Assembly: GCF_040802235.1 (NCBI RefSeq)
Contig: NC_133158.1
Location: 87,220,501 to 87,284,500, forward strand
Length of the DNA: 64,000 nt
Source of the DNA: Manis javanica
Taxonomy: Eukaryota > Chordata > Mammalia > Pholidota > Manidae
Direction of reading: 5' to 3'
Below, one piece after another: positions 39,685-51,600 of this stretch; within the stretch, counting starts at the first letter, position 1; the number at the start of each line of letters is the position of its first letter. The position numbers and the translations under genes are program-made. The notes under the pieces were generated by a model. That model was given only the letters and a program-made list of their open reading frames with translations. It did no database searches and was not told the DNA's origin.

Positions 39685-42600
39685 TATGCATAGTTAATTC
39701 AGTATTAAAAAACCCTACACAATATAAAACATACTGACTTCAAAGATACAAAGTAAACAGTCTTTTCTCTATCTCTCTGCAATGCTGCAGTCAAATAATC
39801 TTTAAGTATGACGCCACATTCCCCTCTAACCCCCACCAACCCACACATTGCTGACTCTCCAATGGCTTTCCTTTGCTCTAAGTATTAAAATCTAAATTCT
39901 ACAATTGGTCTATAAGACCAAACATCAATTGAACTCTGCTTAAAAGTCAGTTTCATTTTGCATAACTGGCCTCCAACCACACCGATTATTTCTTTAAATG
40001 CTCTCTCCTGCCACAGGACCCTTGCATACCATTCCTCACCTAGAATGATCTCCATTTGCTTTCACTATCAACATTTCAAATTTCAGTTAATACCACTTTC
40101 CTAAGGAATTAATCCCTAACATCCCAAATTAAAATAGGTACCCCTGATAAATCCTACTCGCTATAGATGGCATTTTATATTTATTGTTGTAAACTGTATT
40201 ACTTTACTTGCAACTTATATTATTGTAACTAATACTACTATCAACAATGATTGTAATGATAATAGGACAGTTAATGCCTATATAATTTAATGTGCATCAG
40301 ACATTGTTCCAAAAAATTTATATATTTAAAACTAAATGATATTTAAACCTGAAAAATCTTTATGTGCAAGGTCCTACCAGTTTCCCTATATTACAAATGG
40401 AGAATGAAGGCACAGAAAGGTGAAATAATTGCCAAAAGGTCACACAGCTACTACGAAGTAGCTTAGTAGCTATTTCTAAGTAATCTGGCTCCAGAACCTA
40501 CAGTCCTAGTAACTACACTAAATTACTTCTCAAATGAGCTATTTTTAAATAGACTATAATCTATCACAGTTAAGTTTTTGAGTGGTTTTGCTTTCTACTT
40601 CGTCCCCATGACTTGTAGCTCCCACAAATTGGATCTAAATAAATATTTGCTGAATCAACACATTTCTAAGAAATATAAGTGAAAATTCCAATACAGACAT
40701 CTCTGTGTGGTAGGACCATGTTAGGTATCTTTCCTAGTCTACCATTGGATTGCAAAATGGATAGTTCTCCCCCTCAACATTACTGAAAAGTAATCCAGCC
40801 CAAGCATGTGATCATCACATATGATCTTTTTCCAAATATGAGTGTTTCATTTATAAAAAAAAAGGAAAACAAAAATTTTTGCCCTTACCTGTGTATTTTC
40901 CACTGTAAAAGAAAGGACTAGGATCCATCAAGAGCAAGCTGACAGAACAAAATTGATATTGAAACTCTCTAATTTTTTAAAGAACACGTGTCACTACTTA
41001 TTGTAACCAAAATGCACAAATTCTATTCTCATAGATCCTCATAATTTTTGTATTCCCTATCTGTGAATTTGCCTACTCCCTAAAGTACACTTGCAACCTC
41101 AATTCAATACTTGCAGTGCTTTTGTGCTCATTTATGGACATGTGCAGAACAACAAAAAATTTGAATCACCCCAACATGCACTTTCTAGCTAAAATTAAAA
41201 CAAGGTGACACTACCTTCTTGTGTCAGCTCTCATACTGTAAACAAGTGTCCTTTTTGTACTCTACTTAGCACCACACTTTTGTGGATGATTTTGCCATTT
41301 AAAATGGCCCCAAGGATGGTAGTGAAGTGTCGTTTAGTGCTCCTAAGTGCAAGAAAGCTGTGGTATGCTTGCAGAGAAAATACATTTATTAGATAAGCTT
41401 TATTCAGGCATCAGTTACAGTTCTATTGACGATGACCTCAATGCTAATGAATCATAATATATACTAAATATGGTATCTTTTAAATATGGAAACACATATA
41501 AAACAAGAATAGGTATAGACTGGTGGAAAAAAATGTTATAACCAAAGATTCACAGGAACCTAACTGTTATTTTCCCTAGGAGCAATGTTTTGATATAAAT
41601 TAATCCATTGTTTCCAATTTTATAGACCTTAACTACTAAAAATAATGAGAATCCACAGTATATATCTTTTTCCTGATATGACTCTCATACTTTATCTCCT
41701 CTGTGGCTTTTCTCCCTTTTGGTCTTTATATTCATACTCCTTCCCTGCATCTAACACCTAGCGGTATTTTTAACACCTAGGTCTTCTCTAAGTCTTTCAG
41801 ATAATTCTATTCAAAGATCTGTGCAGTTCACTGAAGAGCTGCACAGACTGATGAATAGTGGGTAGTTTCCTTTTAAGACATATCTTAACCACTCCCCAAC
41901 CCCAACTAAAGTGTAAGACCTGTGAGAATAGAGCCTTTGCCCTCAATTTCTTATTCCTCACAGTACTTCGTATTTATCAAGGAGTTCAGTATTTATTAAG
42001 ATTAAAAGGCTCAGTCATTTAAACTCTATAATAAAAACATTACTTCTTATATGAAGACTGTAAGGTAAACATGATTTCATGATAAAATTAACTGACAAAT
42101 CCTTCTGATTGTGTCCTTCTGACACATACATGAAAATGAATCAAGAGGAAATTATTACTCAAAAGTAATCAAAACTTTTAGCTTAATAAAATAAGAAGCC
42201 AAAAAATCTTCTGACAATTTAAGGGGGAAAAAAAGCAAACACTATTTTAAATCAATTGAAAACATTCAAAACCTACATGTGATCTTGGGACAACTGAAAT
42301 ACCTTAAAATAAGAAATTTTGCATTAAAACAAATCAGTAAAGAATTTAGAATCAGTTATCTGGATCATCCAATATTAAAACTCATTTTACTAAATATTAT
42401 GTGCAAATTCTGTACCACTTATCAGGAGGTGCTTTTAAATCTGATTTGAACATTGACATTTAAATATCTTAGATAAAACTATGAGCCTATGGATATAAAG
42501 GCTCCCACTTACTTTTGCTGTAGTACACATTGCTCCAGCCATCTTCATTTGGGAATTCATCACTTTTGTTTGTGTCGACATAGAAGTGACCTTTGAACTT

Positions 42601-45600
42601 ACAGCAAAAGTTCTTGTTTTCTGTTTCCGTAGATGTACAAGCTGTTTGGCTAAAACTCTGCAAGCTTCTTTATTACCAATCTTGGCCATTTTCTTAATTT
42701 CTAATTCCTAAGGAAGGAAACAAAAGAAAGAAAGAAAATCTCTGAGAGGTAATCCTCTCTGATTTCAATTTCAGAAGAATAGACCAAATATATTTAAGAC
42801 ACCCTTTTCTCCCTGATTGTGAAGAGAGAGGCTGTCACAAAGTCACAGAAGAAAGAGTAATTTGAGAGGTTAATTCATTCCACATGTTTACATGAGAAAG
42901 AAAGAACTAGTAGTACCTTCATCCACAAATACAAGGCTATAAAGCACTATTCACATAGAGCCCATAAGAGAATTGAAAAAAACCTCAACCCAAAAGTAGA
43001 CAGAAGGAAAAAACAGAGTTGGTGGAACATAGCAAAAAAGAGTACAGTAGTAGATTTAAAGCTAAGAATACAGACAATTATGTGAAAAGGTCCATTTAAC
43101 ACCTCAATAAAAGGCAGGTTTTCAAATAAGATTAAGAACGTAACCCAACAATACACTAATTCAAGAAATTAACTTTAATTATAAAAACAAAGCTAAATAA
43201 AAAAGTAGAAAATATTTTCTACATAAATACATATTAAAATCTGGAGTGGCTACATTAACATCAAGTCAGGAAAACCTAAGAACAAGGAATATTACCAGAA
43301 AAAAAGAGGGCTTTTTATAATGATAAAGGAAATCAATACATAAAGATGTCATAAGAAACCTAAATGTGTATGTATTAATAACAGTACTTAGAAATACATG
43401 AAGCACAACTGACAGACTCAAAAGGAGAAACAGACAATAGACAAATACACAATTAGCATGAGGGTTATCAACAATGCCTCTCAGGTGTATTTCTATTAAT
43501 TGTTAACACAAGTGGACAGATAATCTATAATAATATTTACAAAAAATACTATGACTTAACATTTACAGAAAACTCCATCACCAACAGCGAAATACTCATT
43601 CTTTAGAAATGTATACTAAAAAAAACCCACCAATATATATTCTGCATCAGGAAACAAAGCTCAGTACGTTTAAGAGAACTGGAATAATGTGAAGTATGTT
43701 CTCTAATCATAATGAAAGAAAGTACATATCAGTAAGGATAAGGAAGGAAAATCACAAATAAGCAGAATTAAACAATATGGTTCTAAATAAGTCATAGACT
43801 AAAGAAAAGAAATCAAAGGAAAATAAGATAATATTTTGAATTTAATAAAATGAAAAATGCAACATATCTAAATGTGTGGGCTGCAGTTAAAGTTCTTAGA
43901 GGGAAATTTATAGCATTAATGCTTATAAAAAATCTCAAGCTTCAAAATGAGAAAGTAGAAAAAAGTTCAAATAAAACAAAGTAAACAAAAGGCAGAAAAT
44001 AAACAATAAATCTATAAAGAGAAGAAAAATACTAAGAAAATTAACAAAATCAAACTTTTTTTGATAAAATTGATGAATGATTGGCTAGCCACATAAGGAG
44101 AAAAAAACAAGACAGAAAGAACACACAAATTACAAATCCTGGGAATGCAAAGGGGAGCATTACTTCATATCCTAAAGATGTTAAAGGACAATATAAAATA
44201 TTATGAACAATGGCCATTACATTTTAAAATTTAGTAGAAATGGACAAATTATCTCATGGATGCTAACTACCAAAGCTCATTCAAAAACAAAGATAACCTG
44301 ATCCATTCTGTATCTATGTTTTTAAAAATGAAGTTGTAGTTTAAAAACCTAACCACAAAGAAAACTTCACTCTCAATGGCTTTACTAATGAATCAAACAC
44401 TTAAGGAGGACATACACAAGCCCTTCCAGTAAAGAGTAAGGGACATTTGCCAACTCATACTTTAAGGAGGTCAGTGTTAATTGGATGTCAAAACGAATGG
44501 AGTTTATCTCAGGAGCAAAACTTGATTCAACTTTGGAAAATCAATCAGTATAATTCATTTCATTAACAAACTAAAGAAGAAAAACTACATGATCGTCATC
44601 TCAATAGATGTAAAAAAAGCCTACAGTTAATATACTTAATGGGAAAAACTAAATGTTTTCCCCTAAAATCAGTAAAAAGATGATGTCTGCTATCACCACT
44701 TCTATTTAACATTGGAAGTGCTAGCCAGTGTGGTAAATAAGAAAAAGGGGGAAAAGGGCATCCCAGTGGAAAGGAAGATGACAAATTTTATTTATTCACA
44801 GAAGACTTGACTGTCTATGTAGAAATCTAACAAAGTCTACAAAATGGCTACCTAGAATTATGTGACTTAGGAAGGTTTCACATTCAAGATCAATACACAA
44901 AAATTAACATATTTCTTAAACCAGCAACAAAAAATCAGAAATTGAGTTGGTTTTAAAAATATTTAGCATCCATGAGGTGAAATGATGGTGTTGTGAGAAG
45001 TGAGGCAGAAATCTCCTCCCAAAACCACACACGTTATGAAAATACAGCAAATGTAACTATTCCTAAAAGAGTGATGAGACGTAAGATTGTACCAGCCAGT
45101 CTACAGCTAGGAGAAGAGAACATCTCACAGTAAAGGGTAAAGTAAAAAAGCCACAACCCAGTGGGACCTGAGCACTCCTCCAACCCCAGCTCACCAGTGG
45201 GAGGAAGAGAATTAGAGTGGGGAGGGAGTAGAAGCACAGGACTGCTAAATACCCAGCCCTAGAAATCTACTTCAGGAGCACAAACCCACCTTTCATAGTA
45301 CTCTGAAGATTAGAGGGGGTGAAAACAAAAGTCAGAGACTGAGACTGTGAAGAGGCTCCACAACCAGCTGCCCTAGGACAAGGAAATACAGGTGCTTTGA
45401 AATACTTCCCAACAGTGAGAAGGCTGCTAAAGGGGCAAGCATTTAGGAGAAGGAATAGGTGGATAAAATCATCCCAGCACACTCATCCCAGCAGGCTGAG
45501 AACTTTCAGGAGCTTTAGGTGCTCCATCCCACTGGCTAGCCATGCATCCCTGAGGCCTCTCACTGCAATAAGTAGCCTGCTACTCCTTCCTCCCTGCCAG

Positions 45601-48600
45601 CACCTGCACACAAACCCGCTGTCCCCACCATTGCTCTAGACCAGTCAGAGGGCAACCCCACCTACAGCAACTACACAGCTCAATGCAGAGGCTTTTCTCA
45701 ATGCAGGCAGCTAACAGACCCTCACAGCAGAGGCAGACACAGCAGCCAGGAAGTGTAAAACAGCTTTGTCCTCCCAGCAGGCACCGGTGACACTCGCCTG
45801 CAACCACTGCCATTGCTCCAGGTATTGGGCAGCTCCAAAGAGCAGAGCTTCTGAACACTAGAGGGTGCTGCCTATACAAACCTAATATTTCTCACTGTCC
45901 AATAGGATTATGAAAAAGGCAAAGGAATTGTTCAATCCCAAATGCCTCAAACACCAAAAAGAGGGCTCAGTGAGACTGAAATCACCAATCTCCCTGAAAA
46001 AAAAAAAATTCAAAATAAAAGTCATAAGCACGCTAATGGAGCTACAGATAAATATTCAAGAGCTAAGAGATGAATTCAGGAGGGAGACAGACACATTAAA
46101 AAATACAGTAGCTGAAATGAAACAAACAATGGAGGGATTTAAAAGCAGATTAGATAAGATAGAGGAGATGGTAAATGGAATAGAAATTAGAGAAGAGGAA
46201 TACAAAGAAACTGAGGCACAGAGAGAAAAAAGGATCTCTAGGATTTAAAGAATATTAAGAGAACTGTGACCAACCCAAACAGAACAATATTCAAATTATA
46301 AGGGTACCAGAAGAAGAAGAGAGAAAAAGGGATAGAAAGTGTCTTTGAGGAGGCAATTGCTGAAAACTTCCCCACTCATAGGAAGGAAACAGTCTCTCAG
46401 GCCAAGGAAGTGCACAGAACTCCCAACACAAGGGACTGAAGGAACACAAGAGCAATACATATAATAATCAAAATGGCCAAGATCAAGGACAAGGACAGAG
46501 CATTAAAAGAAGCCAGAGAGAGAAAAAAGATCACCTAAAAAGGAAAACCCATCAGGTTATCATCAGACTTCTCAGCAGAAACCTTACAGGCCAGAAATGG
46601 AGTGGCATAATAAATTCAATGCAATGAAAAAGAAGGGCCTAGAACTAAGAATACTCTACCCAGCAAGATTATCATTTAAATTTGAAAGAGGGAATAAACA
46701 ATTCCCAGATAAGCAAAAGTTGGGGGAATTTACTTCCCACAAACCATCTCTACAGTGCATTTTAAAGGGACTGCTCTAGATAGAAGTGCTCCTAAGGCTA
46801 AATAGCTGTCACCAGAGAAAGTAAAACCACAGTAAAGGAAGTAGATTAATTAAATACTAACCAAAGGCAGAATTAAATAAGCTACTCACAAAGTCAGTAA
46901 AGGGTTACACAAAGAGTACAGAATATGACAGCCAACTTATAAAGAGTGAAGGAGGAAAAAAAAGGAGAGGAAAAAAGAATCTTCAGATTATGCTTATAAT
47001 AGTGTAATAAGTGAGTTAAGTTAGACTGTTAGACAGTAAAGAAGCTTCCCTTGAACCTTTGGTAACCATGAATCCAAAGCCTGCAATGGCAATAAGTACA
47101 TATCTTTCAACAATCACCCTAAATGTAAATGGACTGAATGCAACAATCAAAAGACACAGGGTTACAGAATGGATAAAACAGAAAGACCCATCCTTTTTTT
47201 TTAGGAGAGCAAGGTACAGGCTTTTATTTAGAGATAAAGTGAGAGAATAGAGCTCCCAGCTCACTCCAGGAGGGGACAAGAGAGTCTGTAGTGGTGCATT
47301 GTCTAGGGGGTTTTATAGGCAGCTGAGGATTTTTCAAGAACATGAAAAAACTTAGTGGTAGAAAGACCCATCTTTATGCTGCCCACAAGAGACTCACTTC
47401 AAACCCAGAGACATACACAGACTAAAAGTGAAGGGATGGAAAAAGATATTTCATGCAAACAATAAGGATTAAAAAAGCAGGAGTTGCAATACTTGTATCA
47501 GATAAAATAGATTTCAATACAAAGTAACATGAGACAAAGAAGGAAATTAGACAAAAATAACGGGATCAGTCCAACAAGAGAATATAACCATTATAAATAA
47601 GTATGTACATGAAATAGGAGCACCCAAATATATACAACAAATACTAACAGAATTAAATGGTAAATAGAATGCAATGCATTTATTTTAGGAGACTTCAACA
47701 CACCACTCACTCCAAAAGACAGACTAACCAGACAGAAAATAAGTGAGGAGACAGAGGCACTGAATAACACATTAGAGCAGATGGACCTAACAGACACCTA
47801 TTGAACATTCCACCCAAAAGCAACAGGACACACATTTCTCTCAAGTGCACATGGAACATTTTCCAGAATAGATCACATACTAGGCCACAAAAAGAACCTC
47901 AGCAAATTAAAAAAGATTGAAATTGTACCAACCAACTTCTCAGATCACAAAGGTATGAAACTAGAAATAAATTGTACAAAGAAAACAAAAGGCTCATAAA
48001 ACACATGGAGGCTTAACAACATGCTCCAAAATAATCAAAGGATCAATGACCAAATTAAAAGAGATAAAGCAATACATGGAGACATATGAAGATAACAGCT
48101 CAGTGTCCCAATTTATGCAGGATGCAGCAAAGGCAGTTCTAAGAGGAAAGTACATAGCAACTCAGGCCTATTTAAAGAAGGAAGAACAATTTCATATGAA
48201 CAGTCTAAATTCACAATGAATGATAGTGGAAAAAGAAGAACAAATGAGGCCCAAAGTCAGTAGAAGGAAGGACATAATAAAGATCACAGAAGTAATAAAT
48301 TGAGAAGAATAAAACAATAGAAAGAATTAATGAAACCAAGAGCTGTTTCTTTGAGAAAATAAATGAAATAGATAAACCCCTAGCCAGACTTATTAACAGA
48401 AAGGAGACTATATATACATAAACAGAATCAGAAATGAGAGAGGAAAAAATCACTACAGACACCAAAGAAGTACAAAGAATTATTAGAGAATACTTATATG
48501 TCAACAAACTGGATAACCTAGAAGAAATGGACAACTTTCTAGAAAAACACAACCTTCTAAGACTGACAACCCAGGCAGAAACAGAAAATTTGAACAGACC

Positions 48601-51600
48601 AAATACCAGCAATGAAATTGAACTGGTAATCAAAAAACTAACCAAGAACAAAATCTTCGTACCAGATGGCTTCACCGCTGAATATTACCAAACATTTAAT
48701 GAAGATCCAACACCCACCCTGCTTAAAGTTTTCCAAAAAGTAGAAAAGGAGGTAATACTTCCAAACTCATTCTATGAGGCCAGCATCACTCTAATAGCAA
48801 AACCAGGCAAAGACACAACAAAAAAATAAAGCTACAGACCAATATCCCTGATGAACATAGATGCAAAAATACTCAATAAAATATTAGTAAACTGAATTCA
48901 AAATTACATCAAGAGGATCGTATATCATGATCAAAATGGATTCATCCCAGGGATGCAAGGATGGTACAACATTCAAAAATCCATCAACATCATCCACTAT
49001 ATCAATAAAAAGAAAGACAAAAATCACATGATCATCTCCATAGAAGCTGAAAAAGGATCTGACAAAATTCCACACCCATTCTTAATAAAAACTCTGAACA
49101 AAGGTGTACAGATGGCAAGTACCTCAACATAATAAAGGCCATATATGACAAACCCACAGTCAACAGCCTATTTAAAAGTGAAAAGCTGAAAGCTTTTTCT
49201 CTAAGATCAAGAAAAAGACAAGGATGTCCACTCTCTCCACTTTTATTCAACATAGTACTGCAGGTCCTGCCATCACAATCAGACAACACAAGAAATAAAC
49301 AGCATCCAGATTGGTAAGGAAGAAGTTAAACTGTCACTGTTTGCAGATGACATGACATTGTAAATAAAAAATCCTAAAGAATCCACTCCAAAACTACTAG
49401 AACTAATATCTGAATTGAGCAAAGTTGCACGATGCAAAATTAATACACAGAAATCTGTTGCATTCCTATACATTAACGATAAACTAGCAGAAAGAGAAAT
49501 CAGGAAAACAATTCCATTCACAATTACATCAAAAAGAATAAAATACCTAGGAATAAATATAACCAAGGAAGTGAAAGACATATACCCTGAAAACTAAAAG
49601 ACACTCTTGAGAGAAATTGAAGAGGACACTAATAAATGGAAATATATCTATGCTCTTGGGTAAGAAGAATTAATATTATCAAAATGGCCATCCTGCCTAA
49701 AGCAATACACAGATTCAATGCAATCCCTATCAAAATATGGACAGCATTCTCCAATGAACTAGAATATTCTAAAATTCATATGGAACCACAAAAGACCCAA
49801 AGCAATCATGAGAAGGAAGAACAAAGCTGGGGGATTATACTCCCCAACTTCAAGCTCTACTACAAAGCCACAGTAATCAAGACAATTTGGTACTGGCACA
49901 AGAACAGAGCCATAGATCAATGGAATAGAATAGAGAGTACAGATATAAACCCACACATACATTGCCAATTAATATATGATAAAGGAGCCACAGATATACA
50001 ATGGGGAAATGACAGCCTCTTCAACAGCTGGTGTTGGCAAAACTGGACAGCTACATGTAAGAGAATGAAACTGGATTACTGTCTAACTCCATACACAAAA
50101 GTAAACTCGAAATGGATCAAAGACCTGAATGTAAGTCATGAAACCATAAAACTCTCAGAAGAAAACATAGGCAAAACTCTTTTGAATTTAAACACAAGCA
50201 ACTTTTTCATGAACATATCTCCCCGGGCAAGGAAAACAAAAGCAAAAATGAACAAGTGGGACTACATCAAACTAAAAAGCTTCTGTACAGCAAAGGACAC
50301 CATCAGTAGAAAAAAATGGCATCTTATAGTAGGGGGGAATATATTCATAAATGACATATCCAATAAGGGGCTGACATCCAAAATATATAAAAGAGCTCAT
50401 GTGCCTCAACACCCATAACGCAAATAACTCAACAGAGAATCTAAACGGACACTTCTCCAAAGAAGAAATTCAGATGGCCAACAGGCACATATAAAGATGT
50501 TCCACATCACTAATCATCAGAGAAATGCAAATTAAAACCACAATGCGATATTACCTCACACCAGTTAGGATGGCCAACATCCAAAAGACAAACAACAACA
50601 AATGCTGGCGAAGATGTGGAGAAAGGGGAACGCTCCTACACTGCTGGTGGTAATGTAAATTAGTTCAACCATTGTGAAAAGCAATATGGAGGTTCCTCAA
50701 AAAACTAAAAATAAAAATACCATTTGACCCAGGAATTCCACTCCCAGTTATTTATCCTAAGCAAACAGGATCACCGATTCAAAAAGACACATGCACCTCT
50801 ATGTTTATGTCAGCAGTGTTTACAATAGCTAAGAAATGGAAGTAACCTAATTGTCCATCAGTAGATGAATGGATAAAGAAGATGTGTTACATACACACAG
50901 TGGAATATTATTCAGCATAAGAAGAAAGTAAATCCTACCATTTGCAAAAACATGGATGGAGCTAGAGGGTATTATGATCGGTAAAATAAGCCAGGCGGAG
51001 AAAGCCAAGTACAAAATGATTTCACTCATCTGTGGAGTATAAAAATAAAGCAAAAACTGAAGGAACAAAACGGCAGCAGACTAACAGAATCCAAGAAAAG
51101 ACTAAGGATTAGCAAAGGGAAAGGGACTGTGGTGGGTGGGTGGGAAGGGAAGGATAAGGGCATTAAGAGGTTTTACTATTAGTGCACATAATATAGGGTG
51201 GGGCACAGGGAAGGAAGTATAGCACAGAGAAGACAAGTAGTGATTCTACAGCATCTTACTATGCTGATGGACAGTGACTGCAATGGGGTATGTGGTGGGG
51301 ACTTGATAATAGGGGGGAATGTAGTAAGCACAATGTTGCTCATGTGAAACCTGAGCATAAGATTGTATATCAATGATACCTTAATAAAAAAAGAAAGAAA
51401 CTAACCAGCAAAAAAAAAAAAATCTATCATCAGAAATATGAAATAGGGATAAATCTGATGAAAGAAATGCAACATCCATATAATTACAAGTACAAATACT
51501 GCTGAGAAAAATTAAAGGTTTGAATAAATGGAGATATAGCATGTTCATGGATTTTGAGACAACTTTGTTATCAATTCTTCCCAAACTGGTCTACAAGTTC

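Larger units (their letters stand above)
39057..42512 (-). other. CHMP2B intron 3
   Basis: 3.5 kb, composed largely of old repeats: a CA microsatellite, L2, MIR and a Tigger DNA transposon. No other gene seen. Confidence 0.8.
44981..51418 (+). mobile_element. Near full-length younger LINE-1 nested in the old L1
   Basis: About 6.4 kb with 5' UTR (about 44,981-45,905), ORF1 remains (about 45,910-46,780), ORF2 (from about 47,090 to a stop at 51,040-51,042 after ...MISLICGV), G-rich 3' UTR and A-rich tail. ORF1 and ORF2 are broken by several stops and frameshifts. For example, the reverse-transcriptase FADD motif (49,340-49,351) is followed three codons later by TAA at 49,361. The longest open piece is 260 codons (49,636-50,418), the C-terminal part of ORF2. 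A 167-bp insert interrupts ORF2 at 47,193-47,359. It cannot encode working proteins. The exact target duplication is unclear because the host sequence is itself L1. Confidence 0.9.

Noticed and set aside
46600-50460. Many ORFs of 60-260 codons on both strands
   Set aside because: Fragments or shadows of one broken LINE-1; not separate genes.
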